Positions 19,350 through 32,343 are shown, counted from the first letter of the stretch. The stretch: DNA of 58,218 nucleotides from Neobacillus drentensis NBRC 102427 (GCF_001591445.1 NZ_BCUX01000031.1:1-58218), one strand, 5' to 3'. Notes: generated by a model not told the origin, from the letters alone. A program made the numbers and translations.

Positions 19350-19498
19350 TGTTTAAAATAATAACATTTGTACTGAAGACAGCAGGTGCGTTTCGATGCT
19401 TAATTCCCTGCCGAGGTAATGCGATAGAATTGGCTGAACTTGTTCAGCTGTTGTATGCTGCCTCCATGTCACCGATTGATATGGAGGCTTTAATTTGC
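19350..19498 (+). ncRNA. L10 leader RNA with attenuator
   Basis: The conserved GAAGACAGCAGGTG (from about 19375) and CCTGCCGAGGT (from about 19408) strands match the L10 leader that binds L10 or L10-L12 for feedback. Near its end GCCTCCAT (19460-19467) pairs with ATGGAGGC (19481-19488), followed by TTTAATTT. This is probably the attenuator terminator. Confidence 0.85.
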
Positions 19499-19535
19499 CT
19501 GGTATGAATGTAGATAATCTACAGGAGGTGTAAAG

Positions 19536-20036
19536 ATGAGCATTGTAATCGAATTAAAGAAACAAGTCGTTGATGAAATTACTGATAAGTTAAAGAAGAG
19601 CGTTTCAACAGTTGTTGTTGATTATCGTGGTCTTTCAGTTGCAGAAGTAACTGAACTTCGTAAACAACTTCGTGAAGCTGGCGTTGAATTCAAAGTTTAC
19701 AAAAACTCAATGGTTCGCCGCGCGGCTGAAGCTGCTGAACTTGCTGGCTTAAACGCTGCTTTAACAGGTCCTAACGCAATTGCGTTCAGTACTGAAGATG
19801 TAGTAGCACCAGCTAAAATCTTGAATGACTTCGCGAAAAAGCATGAAGCACTTGAACTTAAAGCAGGTGTAATTGAAGGAAGCGTTGCGACAGCTGAAGA
19901 AATTAAAGCTCTTGCTGACCTACCATCACGCGAAGGTTTACTATCTATGTTACTATCCGTACTACAAGCACCAATCCGCAACCTTGCTCTTGTTACAAAA
20001 GCAGTTGCAGAACAAAAAGAAGAACAAGGCGCGTAA
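19536..20036 (+). CDS. rplJ: Ribosomal protein L10
   Basis: Anchors the L7/L12 stalk. The product has 166 residues, with the rRNA-binding N-terminal domain carrying [20 protein letters not shown] and a C-terminal helix (about 135-160) that binds L12 dimers. ATG follows AGGAGGTGTAAAG. It is feedback-controlled through the L10 leader. Confidence 0.96.
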   Translation: MSIVIELKKQVVDEITDKLKKSVSTVVVDYRGLSVAEVTELRKQLREAGVEFKVYKNSMVRRAAEAAELAGLNAALTGPNAIAFSTEDVVAPAKILNDFAKKHEALELKAGVIEGSVATAEEIKALADLPSREGLLSMLLSVLQAPIRNLALVTKAVAEQKEEQGA

Positions 20037-20094
20037 TATAGCCTGAATACGCACATCAAATAAATTTGAACGAAAACTAAGGAGGAAATTAATC

Positions 20095-20454
20095 ATGACT
20101 AAAGAACAAATCATTGAAGCAGTTAAGACTATGACTGTTTTAGAACTTAACGATCTAGTAAAAGCAATCGAAGAAGAATTCGGCGTAACTGCTGCAGCTC
20201 CTGTAGCAATGGGCGGCGTAGCTGTTGCTGCTGCTGAAGAACAAACTGAATTTGACGTAATCCTTGCTAGCCCTGGAGATCAAAAAATCAAGGTTATCAA
20301 AGCTGTTCGTGAAATCACTGGTCTTGGTCTTAAAGAAGCAAAAGACCTTGTTGACAACACTCCAAAAGCTGTTAAAGAAGGCGTTTCTAAAGAAGAAGCT
20401 GAAGAAGTTAAAGCTAAACTTGCTGAAGTTGGAGCAAACGTTGAAGTTAAGTAA
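20095..20454 (+). CDS. rplL: Ribosomal protein L7/L12
   Basis: The multi-copy stalk protein that recruits translational GTPases. The product has 119 residues: N-terminal dimerisation domain (1-33), an alanine-rich hinge ([17 protein letters not shown]), and the C-terminal factor-binding domain with [23 protein letters not shown] follows AAGGAGGAAATTAATC. A terminator follows at 20469-20496. Confidence 0.97.
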   Translation: MTKEQIIEAVKTMTVLELNDLVKAIEEEFGVTAAAPVAMGGVAVAAAEEQTEFDVILASPGDQKIKVIKAVREITGLGLKEAKDLVDNTPKAVKEGVSKEEAEEVKAKLAEVGANVEVK

Positions 20455-20468
20455 TATTCAAAAAAATG

Positions 20469-20496
20469 AGCTCGCTGTATAAGCGGGCTTTTTTTG
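20469..20496 (+). terminator. Terminator after rplL
   Basis: AGCTCGC pairs with GCGGGCT (one G-T pair), followed by seven T. Some read-through into the methyltransferase and rpoB is expected, as in other bacteria. Confidence 0.85.
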
Positions 20497-20559
20497 ACTT
20501 AACTGAGTTTCTTTTCCTCGTTACACTTCAATTATTAATATTCCTCGGAGGTGAGTCAA

Positions 20560-21162
20560 ATGTCTGAACACTACTATTCTCGAACACAGAAGGTTGATAG
20601 TGACCCAAAATTTTGGGACTACACCCTAAAAAATAATCAGTTTCGTTTTAAAACAGATAACGGTGTGTTTTCAAAAAGAGAAGTAGATTTCGGCTCACGG
20701 TTATTAATTGAGTCTTTTGAACTGCCGAATGCAGAGGGGTTGCTCCTGGATGTTGGCTGTGGCTATGGACCAATCGGTCTTTCTCTTGCAAAGTATTATC
20801 AAGATCGTATGATACATATGGTTGATGTTAATGAGCGAGCGATTTCCTTAGCAAAGGAAAATGCAGAACTTAATCGGATTGAGAACGTTAAGATTTATGA
20901 AAGTGATCGTCTGCTAAATGTAAAAGAAAATACGTTTGCGGCTATATTAACAAACCCACCGATTAGGGCGGGAAAAAAAACTGTTCATGATATTTTTGAA
21001 CAAAGCTTCGAGCATCTTACGTCTCAGGGTGAGCTCTGGGTTGTCATTCAAAAGAAACAAGGAGCACCATCCGCGATTGAAAAATTAAATAATTTATTTA
21101 ACCACGTTGAAACTATTGACAAATCCAAAGGTTATTTTGTCATAAGGGCACAAAAAAGTTGA
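20560..21162 (+). CDS. ybxB: RsmC-like rRNA guanine methyltransferase (YbxB)
   Basis: A class I SAM-dependent methyltransferase. The product has 200 residues. SAM motif I is LLLDVGCGYGPIG (about 62-74), and the catalytic motif IV reads TNPPIRAG (about 130-137), the NPPFH-type motif of RsmC/RlmG proteins, so an exocyclic rRNA guanine is the likely target. The exact site in Bacillus is not known to me. ATG 20560 is chosen because CGGAGGTG stands nine bases before it. The position between rplL and rpoB is the usual one. Confidence 0.88.
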   Translation: MSEHYYSRTQKVDSDPKFWDYTLKNNQFRFKTDNGVFSKREVDFGSRLLIESFELPNAEGLLLDVGCGYGPIGLSLAKYYQDRMIHMVDVNERAISLAKENAELNRIENVKIYESDRLLNVKENTFAAILTNPPIRAGKKTVHDIFEQSFEHLTSQGELWVVIQKKQGAPSAIEKLNNLFNHVETIDKSKGYFVIRAQKS

Positions 21163-21177
21163 CTTGAAAATGTCACT

Positions 21178-21205
21178 ATGATAGCATTATAAAATGCCAT
21201 CATAA
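21178..21205 (+). other. Inverted repeat downstream of ybxB
   Basis: TATGATAGCATT (21178-21189) and AATGCCATCATA (21194-21205) form a 12-bp near-perfect stem with one mismatch and a four-base loop. No clean T-run follows. It could be a weak terminator or part of the rpoB promoter region; a weak promoter-like pair (TTGACT 21159, TAGCAT 21182) overlaps it. Confidence 0.4.
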
Positions 21206-21223
21206 TAATTTCCGAATTATTCC

Positions 21224-21253
21224 TTAAAAACGTTATTTTTTAGCGTATATAAT
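21224..21253 (+). promoter_or_regulatory. Probable promoter of rpoB-rpoC
   Basis: TATAAT at 21248-21253 is perfect; the best -35 is TTAAAA (21224-21229) with an 18-base spacer. The transcript would have a leader of about 155 bases containing two hairpins. Confidence 0.5.
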
Positions 21254-21303
21254 AGGGATATTAAGGAAATGATGACAAAATAATAGTCTAAATGTGAAAA
21301 TGT

Positions 21304-21371
21304 GGTTTTTTAGTAAAAACCCTTTTTCTTTTTGTTTACCGGAAGGGAAGTAAATTCCTGCTCCGTAAACG
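21304..21371 (+). promoter_or_regulatory. Structured rpoB leader with terminator-like hairpin
   Basis: GGTTTTTT/AAAAACC (about 21304-21321) followed by TTTTTCTTTTT resembles an intrinsic terminator. A second hairpin, GTTTACCGGA with TCCGTAAAC (about 21334-21370), follows at once. Together they could form an attenuator. The arrangement is seen in the sequence; the function is inference. Confidence 0.45.
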
Positions 21372-21415
21372 CTTATAAATTTTAATAATAACGCTTGATT
21401 TGAGGGGTGAATCAG

Positions 21416-24400
21416 TTGACAGGTCAACTAGTTCAGTATGGACGACACCGGAAGCGGAGGAGTTACGCACGAATCAGTGAAGTTTTAGAATTACCAAATC
21501 TTATTGAAATCCAAACCTCTTCCTATCAATGGTTTCTTGATGAAGGTTTGCGTGAAATGTTCCAGGATATTTCACCAATAGAAGATTTTACTGGTAACCT
21601 ATCACTAGATTTTATTGATTACAGCCTTGGCGATCCAAAGTATTCTGTGGAAGAATCAAAAGAACGGGACGTTACATATTCTGCTCCATTACGTGTAAAA
21701 GTACGTCTTGTAAACAAAGAAACAGGCGAAGTAAAAGATCAAGATGTATTTATGGGTGATTTTCCACTTATGACTGAGACAGGTACGTTTGTCATTAACG
21801 GGGCAGAACGTGTTATTGTTTCACAATTAGTACGTTCTCCGAGCGTTTACTTTAGTGGAAAACTCGATAAAAATGGGAAACGTGGCTACTCGGCTACTGT
21901 CATTCCGAACCGCGGCGCTTGGCTGGAGTATGAAACAGACGCCAAAGATGTCGTATATGTGAGAATAGATCGTACTCGGAAACTGCCCGTTACGGTTCTT
22001 TTGCGTGCACTTGGCTTCGGCTCCGATCAAGAAATCATCGAATTGATCGGTGATAACGAGTATATCCGTAATACATTGGAAAAGGACAATACAGAAGGTG
22101 TTGACAAAGCGCTTCTAGAAATTTATGAGCGTCTACGTCCAGGTGAACCGCCTACTGTTGAAAACGCAAAGAGTCTATTAATTTCGCGTTTCTTTGATCC
22201 AAAGCGCTATGACCTCGCTAATGTTGGTCGTTATAAAATTAATAAAAAGCTTCATATTAAAAATCGCCTATTTAACCAGCGTTTAGCAGAATCCCTTGCG
22301 GATCCTGAAACTGGTGAAATTATTGCTGAAAAAGGTACCGTTCTAGACAGAAGAAATCTGGATAGAGTTTTGCCAGCCCTAGAAAAGAATATTAATTTCA
22401 AAGGCTTCAATCCTTATGGCGGCGTAGTGGCTGAGGAAATTACTCTTCAGGACATTAAGATTTATGCACCTGGCGATGAGAATGAAAAAGTCATTAATGT
22501 CTTAGGTAACGCCTATGTGGCCGAACCAATTAAAAATATTACACCTGCTGATATCATTTCATCAATTAGCTACTTCTTCAATTTATTGCATGGAGTAGGC
22601 GATACAGATGATATTGACCATCTAGGAAACAGACGTCTTCGCTCTGTAGGAGAACTCCTTCAAAATCAGTTCCGAATCGGATTATCCCGTATGGAACGTG
22701 TGGTTCGCGAAAGAATGTCTATCCAAGATACAGCAACGATCACACCGCAACAATTGATTAATATTCGTCCAGTAATTGCTTCAATTAAGGAATTCTTCGG
22801 AAGTTCACAATTATCGCAATTCATGGATCAAACGAATCCGCTTGCTGAATTAACTCACAAGCGACGTCTCTCTGCTTTAGGACCTGGTGGTTTAACGCGT
22901 GAACGTGCCGGCTTTGAAGTTCGTGACGTTCACTACTCCCATTACGGTCGTATGTGTCCGATTGAAACACCAGAGGGTCCGAACATTGGTTTGATTAACT
23001 CGTTATCATCATATGCAAAAGTAAATCGGTTTGGATTCATTGAAACACCTTACCGTCGTGTCGACCCTGATACCGGAAAGGTAACAAGCCGAATTGATTA
23101 CTTAACCGCGGATGAAGAAGATAACTATGTTACAGCGCAAGCGAATTCTCGACTAAGTGACGATGGTTCCTTCGTAGATGAAGATGTTGTTGCTCGTTTC
23201 CGTGGTGAAAACACGGTCGTCAAACGTGAGCGAATTGATTATATGGATGTATCGCCAAAGCAGGTTGTATCTGCGGCAACAGCATGTATTCCATTCCTTG
23301 AAAACGATGACTCTAACCGTGCTCTAATGGGAGCGAACATGCAGCGTCAAGCAGTCCCGCTTATGCAGCCAGAAGCTCCACGAGTTGGAACAGGTATGGA
23401 ATATGTATCTGGTAAAGACTCAGGTGCTGCGGTTATCTGTAAGCACGAAGGTATTGTTGAACACGTGGAAGCACGTGAAGTGTGGGTACGCCGCATAAAT
23501 GTGGTGGACGGTCAAGAAGTTAGAGGAAATCTTGATAAATACCGCATGCTTAAATTCATTCGTTCCAATCAAGGAACTTGTTATAACCAACGACCAATTG
23601 TCGCTGTAGGTAACCACGTAACAAAAGGTGAAATTCTTGCTGATGGTCCATCAATGGAATTAGGGGAATTAGCTCTTGGACGGAACGTTCTTGTTGCCTT
23701 CATGACATGGGATGGCTATAACTATGAAGATGCGATTATTATGAGTCAGCGTTTAGTGAAAGACGATGTATATACGTCGATTCATATTGAAGAATACGAG
23801 TCAGAATCTCGTGATACAAAGCTTGGACCAGAAGAAATCACACGTGATATACCAAACGTTGGAGAAGATGCTCTTCGCAACCTGGATGAGCGTGGAATTA
23901 TTCGTACGGGTGCAGAAGTTAAAGATGGAGACTTGTTAGTTGGTAAAGTAACGCCAAAAGGGGTTACCGAATTAACTGCAGAAGAACGTCTTTTACACGC
24001 AATCTTTGGAGAAAAAGCACGTGAAGTTCGTGATACGTCACTTAGAGTTCCACATGGCGGCGGCGGTATCGTTCTTGATGTTAAAGTCTTTAATCGTGAA
24101 GATGGCGATGAACTTCCACCGGGAGTAAATCAGCTTGTCCGCGCTTATATCGTTCAGAAACGTAAGATTTCTGAAGGGGATAAAATGGCGGGACGTCACG
24201 GAAATAAAGGGGTAATTTCACGGATCTTACCTGAAGAAGATATGCCGTTTTTACCGGATGGCACACCAGTCGATATCATGTTAAATCCATTGGGCGTACC
24301 ATCACGGATGAACATTGGACAGGTGCTTGAGCTTCACCTTGGAATGGCAGCCCGTTACCTTGGAATTCATGTAGCCTCGCCGGTATTTGACGGAGCACGT

Positions 24401-24973
24401 GAAGAAGATGTTTGGGGAACGATTGAAGAAGCAGGCATGGCCCGCGATGCTAAAACCGTTCTTTATGATGGTCGATCCGGAGAACCATTTGATAACCGTG
24501 TCTCTGTAGGTGTCATGTACATGATTAAACTTGCTCACATGGTTGATGATAAACTCCATGCCCGTTCAACTGGTCCTTACTCACTTGTTACGCAACAGCC
24601 TCTGGGCGGTAAAGCTCAATTTGGTGGACAGCGTTTCGGTGAGATGGAAGTTTGGGCGCTTGAAGCATACGGAGCAGCATACACACTTCAAGAAATCCTT
24701 ACGGTTAAATCCGATGACGTGGTTGGTCGTGTGAAAACTTATGAAGCCATCGTTAAAGGCGAAAATGTTCCGGAACCAGGTGTTCCAGAATCATTCAAAG
24801 TATTAATTAAAGAGCTTCAGAGTCTAGGAATGGATGTTAAAATCCTGTCTGGCGATGAAGAAGAAATTGAAATGCGCGATACGGAAGATGACGATGACTT
24901 ACAACAAGTTGACACGTTAAATATTGTTCCTGAGCAGGCGCTTGAATCAGAAAAAGTCGGTTCAAAAGAGTAA
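21416..24973 (+). CDS. rpoB: RNA polymerase beta subunit
   Basis: The product has 1185 residues from TTG 21416 ([19 protein letters not shown]), as in B. subtilis. The GTG at 21407 lies in the GAGGGGTG ribosome-binding site and is rejected. The rifampicin pocket [20 protein letters not shown] (about 463-482) is wild type with Q468, D471, H481 and S486. Other landmarks are [19 protein letters not shown] near the C-terminus and a variable acidic tail. It is followed by rpoC after 89 bases. Confidence 0.98.
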   Translation: MTGQLVQYGRHRKRRSYARISEVLELPNLIEIQTSSYQWFLDEGLREMFQDISPIEDFTGNLSLDFIDYSLGDPKYSVEESKERDVTYSAPLRVKVRLVNKETGEVKDQDVFMGDFPLMTETGTFVINGAERVIVSQLVRSPSVYFSGKLDKNGKRGYSATVIPNRGAWLEYETDAKDVVYVRIDRTRKLPVTVLLRALGFGSDQEIIELIGDNEYIRNTLEKDNTEGVDKALLEIYERLRPGEPPTVENAKSLLISRFFDPKRYDLANVGRYKINKKLHIKNRLFNQRLAESLADPETGEIIAEKGTVLDRRNLDRVLPALEKNINFKGFNPYGGVVAEEITLQDIKIYAPGDENEKVINVLGNAYVAEPIKNITPADIISSISYFFNLLHGVGDTDDIDHLGNRRLRSVGELLQNQFRIGLSRMERVVRERMSIQDTATITPQQLINIRPVIASIKEFFGSSQLSQFMDQTNPLAELTHKRRLSALGPGGLTRERAGFEVRDVHYSHYGRMCPIETPEGPNIGLINSLSSYAKVNRFGFIETPYRRVDPDTGKVTSRIDYLTADEEDNYVTAQANSRLSDDGSFVDEDVVARFRGENTVVKRERIDYMDVSPKQVVSAATACIPFLENDDSNRALMGANMQRQAVPLMQPEAPRVGTGMEYVSGKDSGAAVICKHEGIVEHVEAREVWVRRINVVDGQEVRGNLDKYRMLKFIRSNQGTCYNQRPIVAVGNHVTKGEILADGPSMELGELALGRNVLVAFMTWDGYNYEDAIIMSQRLVKDDVYTSIHIEEYESESRDTKLGPEEITRDIPNVGEDALRNLDERGIIRTGAEVKDGDLLVGKVTPKGVTELTAEERLLHAIFGEKAREVRDTSLRVPHGGGGIVLDVKVFNREDGDELPPGVNQLVRAYIVQKRKISEGDKMAGRHGNKGVISRILPEEDMPFLPDGTPVDIMLNPLGVPSRMNIGQVLELHLGMAARYLGIHVASPVFDGAREEDVWGTIEEAGMARDAKTVLYDGRSGEPFDNRVSVGVMYMIKLAHMVDDKLHARSTGPYSLVTQQPLGGKAQFGGQRFGEMEVWALEAYGAAYTLQEILTVKSDDVVGRVKTYEAIVKGENVPEPGVPESFKVLIKELQSLGMDVKILSGDEEEIEMRDTEDDDDLQQVDTLNIVPEQALESEKVGSKE

Positions 24974-25062
24974 ATATATATTTTGAGTTGGAGCGCACAT
25001 TGCGCTCCCGCTTTATTGTGTGATAAGGGTATAACCTGGATATCAAAAGGGAGGTAGGCCCC

Positions 25063-28000
25063 TTGCTGGATGTTAATAATTTTGAGTATATGAAGATTGG
25101 TCTTGCTTCACCCGATAAAATCCGTTCATGGTCTTTCGGAGAAGTCAAGAAACCAGAAACGATTAACTATCGTACATTAAAGCCTGAAAAGGATGGCTTG
25201 TTCTGTGAACGAATTTTTGGTCCTACGAAGGATTGGGAATGTCATTGCGGAAAGTACAAGCGTGTACGTTATAAAGGTGTCGTTTGTGACCGTTGTGGAG
25301 TAGAAGTAACACGTGCTAAAGTTCGTCGTGAACGAATGGGGCATATCGAGCTTGCTGCACCAGTTTCACATATTTGGTACTTTAAAGGTATTCCGAGCCG
25401 AATGGGACTTGTTTTAGATATGTCTCCAAGAGCTTTAGAGGAAATCATCTACTTTGCTTCATATGTAGTGACGGAATCCGGAGACACAGCTCTAGATAAA
25501 AAACAGCTATTATCTGAAAAAGAATATCGCGCATACCGTGAAAAGTACGGAAACAAATTCCAAGCTTCCATGGGAGCAGAAGCGATTAAGAAGCTTCTTT
25601 TTGATATCGATTTAAATAAAGAGGTAGACGCATTAAAAGAGGAATTAAAAAGTGCACAAGGTCAGCGTCGTACTCGTGCGATTAAACGCCTTGAAGTATT
25701 AGAAGCATTCCGTGGGTCAGGAAATGAGCCATCATGGATGATTCTTGACGTTCTTCCTGTTATACCTCCTGAACTTCGTCCAATGGTTCAATTGGATGGA
25801 GGGAGATTTGCAACATCCGACTTAAACGATCTTTACCGTCGGGTAATTAATCGTAATAACCGCTTAAAGCGTTTGTTAGATTTAGGTGCACCAAGTATTA
25901 TTGTTCAGAATGAAAAACGGATGCTTCAAGAAGCAGTTGATGCCTTGATTGATAACGGTCGTCGTGGTCGTCCAGTTACAGGACCGGGTAACCGTCCATT
26001 GAAGTCACTTTCCCATATGTTAAAAGGAAAGCAAGGCCGTTTCCGTCAAAACCTACTTGGAAAGCGTGTTGACTATTCAGGTCGTTCCGTTATCGTTGTA
26101 GGACCGAACTTAAAGATGTATCAATGTGGACTTCCAAAAGAAATGGCGTTAGAACTATTTAAGCCATTTGTTATGAAAGAACTCGTTGAAAAAGGGTTAG
26201 CCCATAATATTAAATCAGCAAAACGTAAGATAGAAAGAGTATCTCCAGATGTGTGGGATGTACTTGAAGATGTTATCAGAGAACATCCGGTATTATTAAA
26301 CCGTGCCCCTACATTGCATAGATTAGGGATTCAGGCTTTTGAACCGACACTAGTTGAAGGACGTGCGATTCGTCTTCATCCTCTTGTATGTACTGCATAC
26401 AATGCGGACTTTGATGGTGACCAAATGGCTGTTCACGTACCGCTTTCATCAGAAGCACAAGCAGAAGCAAGGCTTTTAATGCTTGCAGCACAAAATATCC
26501 TAAACCCTAAAGATGGTAAGCCGGTTGTTACTCCTTCCCAAGATATGGTACTAGGTAACTATTACTTAACTTTGGAAAGAGAAGGCGCTGTCGGCGAGGG
26601 AATGATTTTTAAAGATACCAATGAAGCAATCCTTGCCTATCAAAACGGCTATGTGCACTTCCATACTCGTGTGGGTGTCCATGCAGGATCATTAGGAAAT
26701 GAAACATTCACAGAAGAACAAAATCATAAGTTATTAATCACTACGGTGGGTAAGCTTATTTTTAATGAAATTCTGCCGAAATCATTCCCGTATATTAATG
26801 AACCGACAAGACATAATTTAGAAGTTGAAACACCTGCCATTTATTTTGTTGAAAAAGGAGAGGACATTAAGGCAAAGATTCAGTCAATGCCATTAATTGA
26901 TCCGTTCAAAAAGAAAATTCTTGGGAATATCATTGCGGAAGTATTCAAGCGTTTCAAGATTACTGAAACGTCAAAAATGCTTGACCGCATGAAGGACTTG
27001 GGCTTTAAGCATTCAACGAAAGCGGGACTTACGGTTGGTGTAGCTGACATTGTCGTACTTCCTGAAAAGCAGGAAATTCTTCATGAAGCACAAAGTAAAG
27101 TAGATAACGTTATGAAGCAATTCAGACGTGGTCTAATTACCGAGGATGAGCGTTACGACCGTGTTATTGCGGTCTGGAGTGCTGCAAAAGACACCATTCA
27201 AGGGAAACTAATGAAATCCCTGAATAAATCGAATCCAATCTTCATGATGAGTGATTCCGGTGCTCGTGGTAACGCCTCTAACTTTACGCAGTTAGCTGGT
27301 ATGCGTGGTCTGATGGCCAACCCGGCTGGTCGAATTATTGAGTTACCGATTAAATCAAGTTTCCGTGAAGGATTAACTGTATTAGAATACTTTATCTCGA
27401 CACATGGTGCCCGTAAAGGTCTTGCTGATACAGCCTTGAAAACGGCTGACTCAGGTTACTTAACACGTCGTCTTGTTGACGTTGCACAGGATGTTATTGT
27501 CCGTGAAGATGATTGTGGTACAGATCGCGGTTTCTTAATCAGTGCCTTAAAAGATGGAACAGAAATAATCGAAGGACTGGATGAACGCTTAATTGGCCGT
27601 CATGCAAGAACTGCGATCAGACATCCGGAAACCAAAGAAGTCCTTGTTCCTGAAAACGGCTTGATTACTGAGGATTTAGCAGAAATTATTGTCGGTGCAG
27701 GTATTGAAACAGTAAAAATCCGGTCTGCATTTACATGTAATACACGTCATGGTGTATGTAAGAAATGTTATGGCCGCAACTTGGCAACAGGTCAAGAGGT
27801 TGAAGTGGGTGAATCTGTTGGTATTATTGCAGCGCAATCCATCGGTGAGCCAGGTACACAGTTAACAATGCGTACCTTCCACACAGGCGGTGTTGCGGGA
27901 GACGATATTACACAAGGTTTACCGCGTATCCAAGAGATTTTTGAAGCACGTAACCCTAAAGGTCAAGCAGTTATCACTGAAATTGAAGGTGTAGTTGTTG

Positions 28001-28662
28001 GAATTAATGAAGGCCGTGACCGCCAGCATGAAATTGTTGTTCAAGGTGAAGTGGAATCAAGAACATACAATGCTCCATATACAGCACGCTTGAAAGTAGC
28101 AGTTAATGACCATGTCGATCGTGGTGAAGAGCTAACTGAAGGTTCGATTGACCCGAAAGAATTAATTCGAGTGAAGGACGTAACTTCAGTTCAAGAATAC
28201 CTATTGAAAGAAGTTCAGAAAGTTTACCGTATGCAAGGGGTAGAAATTGGTGATAAGCACGTGGAAGTAATGGTCCGTCAAATGCTCCGTAAGGTTCGTG
28301 TCGGGGATGCCGGTGAAACAGATGTTCTTCCAGGAACGCTTCTAGATATCCATCAGTTTACTGATGCGAACGAAAAGGCACTATTAGCCGGTAAATTACC
28401 AGCTACAGGTCGCCCGGTATTACTTGGTATTACCAAAGCGTCGCTTGAAACTGATTCATTCCTATCTGCCGCATCGTTCCAAGAAACAACAAGAGTTCTT
28501 ACCGATGCAGCGATCAAAGGTAAACGTGATGAATTACTAGGTCTAAAGGAAAATGTTATTATCGGAAAGCTGATACCGGCTGGAACAGGTATGCCGCGTT
28601 ATCGTAAAGCTGAGCCTGTGCTCCGTGATACCACTTCTGAAGAAACAGTTACAATTGATTAA
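25063..28662 (+). CDS. rpoC: RNA polymerase beta' subunit
   Basis: Carries the catalytic centre. The product has 1199 residues, starting at TTG ([20 protein letters not shown]) after GGGAGGTAGG. The N-terminal zinc ribbon [20 protein letters not shown] lies near 60-79. The catalytic NADFDGDQM is at about 447-455, with D449, D451 and D453 binding magnesium. The bridge helix/trigger loop region ([20 protein letters not shown]) is intact. A terminator follows. Confidence 0.98.
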   Translation: MLDVNNFEYMKIGLASPDKIRSWSFGEVKKPETINYRTLKPEKDGLFCERIFGPTKDWECHCGKYKRVRYKGVVCDRCGVEVTRAKVRRERMGHIELAAPVSHIWYFKGIPSRMGLVLDMSPRALEEIIYFASYVVTESGDTALDKKQLLSEKEYRAYREKYGNKFQASMGAEAIKKLLFDIDLNKEVDALKEELKSAQGQRRTRAIKRLEVLEAFRGSGNEPSWMILDVLPVIPPELRPMVQLDGGRFATSDLNDLYRRVINRNNRLKRLLDLGAPSIIVQNEKRMLQEAVDALIDNGRRGRPVTGPGNRPLKSLSHMLKGKQGRFRQNLLGKRVDYSGRSVIVVGPNLKMYQCGLPKEMALELFKPFVMKELVEKGLAHNIKSAKRKIERVSPDVWDVLEDVIREHPVLLNRAPTLHRLGIQAFEPTLVEGRAIRLHPLVCTAYNADFDGDQMAVHVPLSSEAQAEARLLMLAAQNILNPKDGKPVVTPSQDMVLGNYYLTLEREGAVGEGMIFKDTNEAILAYQNGYVHFHTRVGVHAGSLGNETFTEEQNHKLLITTVGKLIFNEILPKSFPYINEPTRHNLEVETPAIYFVEKGEDIKAKIQSMPLIDPFKKKILGNIIAEVFKRFKITETSKMLDRMKDLGFKHSTKAGLTVGVADIVVLPEKQEILHEAQSKVDNVMKQFRRGLITEDERYDRVIAVWSAAKDTIQGKLMKSLNKSNPIFMMSDSGARGNASNFTQLAGMRGLMANPAGRIIELPIKSSFREGLTVLEYFISTHGARKGLADTALKTADSGYLTRRLVDVAQDVIVREDDCGTDRGFLISALKDGTEIIEGLDERLIGRHARTAIRHPETKEVLVPENGLITEDLAEIIVGAGIETVKIRSAFTCNTRHGVCKKCYGRNLATGQEVEVGESVGIIAAQSIGEPGTQLTMRTFHTGGVAGDDITQGLPRIQEIFEARNPKGQAVITEIEGVVVGINEGRDRQHEIVVQGEVESRTYNAPYTARLKVAVNDHVDRGEELTEGSIDPKELIRVKDVTSVQEYLLKEVQKVYRMQGVEIGDKHVEVMVRQMLRKVRVGDAGETDVLPGTLLDIHQFTDANEKALLAGKLPATGRPVLLGITKASLETDSFLSAASFQETTRVLTDAAIKGKRDELLGLKENVIIGKLIPAGTGMPRYRKAEPVLRDTTSEETVTID

Positions 28663-28668
28663 TAATAG

Positions 28669-28702
28669 TAAGGGATCTGCTAACTAGCAGATTCCTTATT
28701 TT
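28669..28702 (+). terminator. Terminator after rpoC
   Basis: TAAGGGATCTGCT (28669-28681) pairs with AGCAGATTCCTTA (28686-28698) with one mismatch, followed by TTTT. The T-run is short, so some transcription may run into the str operon. Confidence 0.8.
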
Positions 28703-28723
28703 AAGAAAATAATTACTGTGGTG

Positions 28724-28752
28724 TTGACATCTATTTATTAAAATGGTACTAT
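28724..28752 (+). promoter_or_regulatory. Promoter of the str operon
   Basis: TTGACA (28724-28729), a 17-base spacer and TACTAT (28747-28752) preceded by TGG. Strong extended -10 promoter before rplGB. Confidence 0.85.
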
Positions 28753-28797
28753 ATCAAAGGTGCTCCTATTCACCTGATACTTTGGAGGATATGAACG

Positions 28798-29046
28798 ATG
28801 TCTTATGAAAAAGTATTCCAGGCACAAAAGTTCGTTATAGGAACAAAACAAACAGTCAAAGCACTTAAAGAAGGTAATGTCCGAGAGTTGATCGTAGCAA
28901 AAGACGCTGACCCGAAAGTGACAGTGAAAGTTGTTAATGAAGCTCTTGATATAAATGTTCCTATCCTATATGTGGATTCGATGTTAAAACTCGGAAAAGC
29001 ATGCGGGATTGAAGTTGGTGCTTCAACTGTTGCAATTATCCGCTAA
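28798..29046 (+). CDS. rplGB: L7Ae-family K-turn-binding protein (YbxF, RplGB)
   Basis: Binds kink-turn RNA motifs and associates with ribosomes. The product has 82 residues and is a single L7Ae/L30e/Gadd45 domain; [14 protein letters not shown] and [26 protein letters not shown] are diagnostic. The exact cellular role is not settled. ATG follows TTGGAGGATATGAACG. First gene of the str operon, as in B. subtilis. Confidence 0.92.
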   Translation: MSYEKVFQAQKFVIGTKQTVKALKEGNVRELIVAKDADPKVTVKVVNEALDINVPILYVDSMLKLGKACGIEVGASTVAIIR

Positions 29047-29133
29047 AAGCTGTTTTTGTAGATAGAAAGTCTGCAAGAACTTTGTTTTTGCAAAAAAATG
29101 AACCACCTGGATGTGTGGGTTTACAAATAATGA

Positions 29134-29571
<438 letters not shown>

Positions 29572-29611
29572 AACAACCTAAATAGAAGCTTCTTTGAAAG
29601 GAGGAAATATA

Positions 29612-30082
29612 ATGCCACGTAAAGGTCCTGTAGCAAAAAGAGACGTGTTACCAGATCCAATTTATAACTCTAAATTAGTTACTCGTTTAATCAACAAAAT
29701 GATGGTTGACGGTAAAAGAGGTAAGTCGCAAGAAATTCTTTACTCTGCATTCGATACAATTCGTGAACGCTCTGGCAAAGAGCCGATGGAAGTATTTGAA
29801 GCAGCGCTTAAAAACATTATGCCTGTACTTGAAGTTAAAGCTCGTCGTGTAGGTGGTGCTAACTACCAAGTTCCAATTGAGGTGCGTCCGGATCGCCGTG
29901 CAACTCTAGGTCTTCGTTGGTTAGTGAACTATTCACGTAACCGTGGAGAGAAAACAATGGAAGAGCGTTTAGCTAATGAAATCATGGATGCAGCTAACAA
30001 TACTGGTGCATCTGTTAAAAAGCGTGAAGATACACACAAAATGGCAGAAGCAAACAAAGCGTTTGCTCACTATCGTTGGTAA
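29612..30082 (+). CDS. rpsG: Ribosomal protein S7
   Basis: Organises the 30S head and often autoregulates the str operon. The product has 156 residues from ATG 29612 ([16 protein letters not shown]), the family length. An in-frame TTG at 29594 lies before the AAAGGAGGAAAT ribosome-binding site and is rejected. No frame defects. Confidence 0.97.
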   Translation: MPRKGPVAKRDVLPDPIYNSKLVTRLINKMMVDGKRGKSQEILYSAFDTIRERSGKEPMEVFEAALKNIMPVLEVKARRVGGANYQVPIEVRPDRRATLGLRWLVNYSRNRGEKTMEERLANEIMDAANNTGASVKKREDTHKMAEANKAFAHYRW

Positions 30083-30130
30083 TCTAACCTTCAATATAAA
30101 AACTTTCAAACTAGGAAGGAGAAAGACCCA

Positions 30131-32212
30131 ATGGCAAGAGAGTTCTCCTTAGCAAATACTCGTAATATTGGTATCATGGCTCACATCGATGCTGGTAAAA
30201 CGACTACCACTGAGCGTGTTCTTTATTACACTGGTCGTATCCATAAGATTGGTGAAACACATGAAGGTGCATCTCAGATGGACTGGATGGAGCAAGAACA
30301 AGAACGCGGAATCACAATCACTTCCGCGGCAACAACTGCACAATGGCATGGCCATCGTGTAAACATCATTGATACACCAGGACACGTAGACTTCACTGTT
30401 GAAGTTGAACGTTCTCTTCGTGTACTTGATGGTGCAGTAGCAGTACTTGATGCACAATCTGGTGTTGAGCCTCAAACAGAAACAGTTTGGCGCCAAGCAA
30501 CAACTTATGGTGTACCACGTGTTGTATTTGTAAACAAGATGGACAAAATTGGAGCGGACTTCTTATATTCAGTAGGAACAATCCATGACCGTCTTCAAGC
30601 AAATGCACATCCTATTCAGTTGCCAATCGGTGCTGAAGATCAGTTTACAGCAATCATTGACCTTGTGGAAATGAATGCAGTATTTTACGGCAATGACTTA
30701 GGTACTGATATTGAAGTACGTGAGATTCCGGAAGAATATAAAGCTCAAGCTGAAGAATACCGTGAAAAGCTAATAGAAGCAGTTGCTGAGCTAGATGAAG
30801 AATTAACGGAAAAATACCTTGGTGGAGAAGAAATCACTAAAGAAGAGCTTAAAGCAGCGATTCGTAAAGGTACTTGTAATGTTGAATTTTATCCAGTTAT
30901 CTGTGGTTCTGCATTCAAAAACAAAGGTGTACAGCTTATGTTAGATGCTGTTATCGATTACCTTCCATCACCATTAGATGTACCTGCTATTAAAGGTCAT
31001 GCAGTGGATGATGATGAAGAGATCGTTGAACGTCATTCTAGCGATGAAGAGCCATTCTCTGCTCTAGCATTCAAAGTTATGACTGACCCTTATGTTGGTA
31101 AATTAACGTTCTTCCGTGTTTACTCTGGTCAATTAGATGCTGGATCATATGTCCAGAACTCTACTAAAGGTAAGCGTGAACGTGTAGGACGTATCCTACA
31201 AATGCATGCAAATAGCCGCCAAGAAATCTCTAAGGTTTATGCTGGTGACATTGCTGCAGCTGTAGGTCTGAAAGATACAACTACTGGTGATACTCTATGT
31301 GATGAGAAAAATCTTGTTATCCTTGAGTCAATGGTATTCCCTGAACCAGTAATTCAACTTTCAGTAGAACCAAAATCAAAAGCTGACCAAGACAAAATGA
31401 CAACTGCACTTCAAAAACTTCAAGAAGAAGATCCTACCTTCCGTGCGCATACTGACCAGGAAACTGGACAAATAATCATTGCAGGTATGGGTGAACTTCA
31501 CCTTGATATCCTTGTTGACCGTATGCGTCGTGAGTTTAAGGTTGAAGCTAACGTAGGTGCTCCACAGGTTGCTTACCGTGAAACCTTCCGTGCTTCTGCA
31601 CAAGTTGAAGGTAAGTTTGCACGTCAATCTGGTGGACGCGGACAATACGGACACGTTTGGATTGAATTCTCACCAAACGATGAAGGTAAAGGATTCGAGT
31701 TTGTTAATGGTATTGTTGGTGGTGTTGTTCCTCGTGAATACATCCCTGCTGTTCAAGCTGGACTTGAAGATGCCATAGGACGCGGTGTTCTTGCTGGTTA
31801 TCCTTTAGTTGATATTAAAGCAAGATTATTCGATGGTTCATACCATGATGTTGACTCCTCAGAAATGGCGTTTAAAATTGCTGCATCAATGGCACTTAAG
31901 AATGCTGCTTCTAAGTGTAAGCCTGTTATCCTTGAACCGATGATGCGCGTTGAAGTTGTAATCCCTGAAGAATATCTAGGTGATATTATGGGACAAATCA
32001 CTGCTCGCCGTGGCCGTGTTGAAGGTATGGAAGCACGTGGTAATGCACAAGTTGTTCGTTCAATGGTTCCACTTTCAGAGATGTTTGGTTATGCAACAGC
32101 ACTTCGTTCTAGTACACAAGGACGTGGAGTATTCTCCATGCACTTCGATCACTATGAAGAAGTACCAAAGTCAGTTTCTGAAGAAATCATCAAAAAAAAT
32201 AAAGGTGAATAA
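30131..32212 (+). CDS. fusA: Elongation factor G
   Basis: GTPase that drives translocation and, with RRF, ribosome recycling. The product has 693 residues. GTPase motifs: [14 protein letters not shown] (about 16-29), [19 protein letters not shown] and NKMDK. Domains II-V follow, with the domain IV start near the [13 protein letters not shown] block. ATG follows AGGAAGGAGAAAGACCCA. Confidence 0.98.
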   Translation: MAREFSLANTRNIGIMAHIDAGKTTTTERVLYYTGRIHKIGETHEGASQMDWMEQEQERGITITSAATTAQWHGHRVNIIDTPGHVDFTVEVERSLRVLDGAVAVLDAQSGVEPQTETVWRQATTYGVPRVVFVNKMDKIGADFLYSVGTIHDRLQANAHPIQLPIGAEDQFTAIIDLVEMNAVFYGNDLGTDIEVREIPEEYKAQAEEYREKLIEAVAELDEELTEKYLGGEEITKEELKAAIRKGTCNVEFYPVICGSAFKNKGVQLMLDAVIDYLPSPLDVPAIKGHAVDDDEEIVERHSSDEEPFSALAFKVMTDPYVGKLTFFRVYSGQLDAGSYVQNSTKGKRERVGRILQMHANSRQEISKVYAGDIAAAVGLKDTTTGDTLCDEKNLVILESMVFPEPVIQLSVEPKSKADQDKMTTALQKLQEEDPTFRAHTDQETGQIIIAGMGELHLDILVDRMRREFKVEANVGAPQVAYRETFRASAQVEGKFARQSGGRGQYGHVWIEFSPNDEGKGFEFVNGIVGGVVPREYIPAVQAGLEDAIGRGVLAGYPLVDIKARLFDGSYHDVDSSEMAFKIAASMALKNAASKCKPVILEPMMRVEVVIPEEYLGDIMGQITARRGRVEGMEARGNAQVVRSMVPLSEMFGYATALRSSTQGRGVFSMHFDHYEEVPKSVSEEIIKKNKGE

Positions 32213-32241
32213 TTGATTTTCATCTTTTGATAAAGTATAAC
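32213..32241 (+). promoter_or_regulatory. Promoter of tuf
   Basis: TTGATT (32213-32218, immediately after the fusA stop), a 17-base spacer and TATAAC (32236-32241). It would give tuf a second source of transcript with a leader of about 95 bases. That leader has a hairpin, AAGCCGTGA with TCACGGCTT (about 32269-32297). Confidence 0.65.
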
Positions 32242-32343
32242 TACTATTGTAGGCAGTGGAAGCCGTGAGAGTGGGACATCCTCATTCACGGCTTACATAA
32301 AAAACTAAACTTAAATTTTTATAATTTAGAGGAGGATTTCCTA

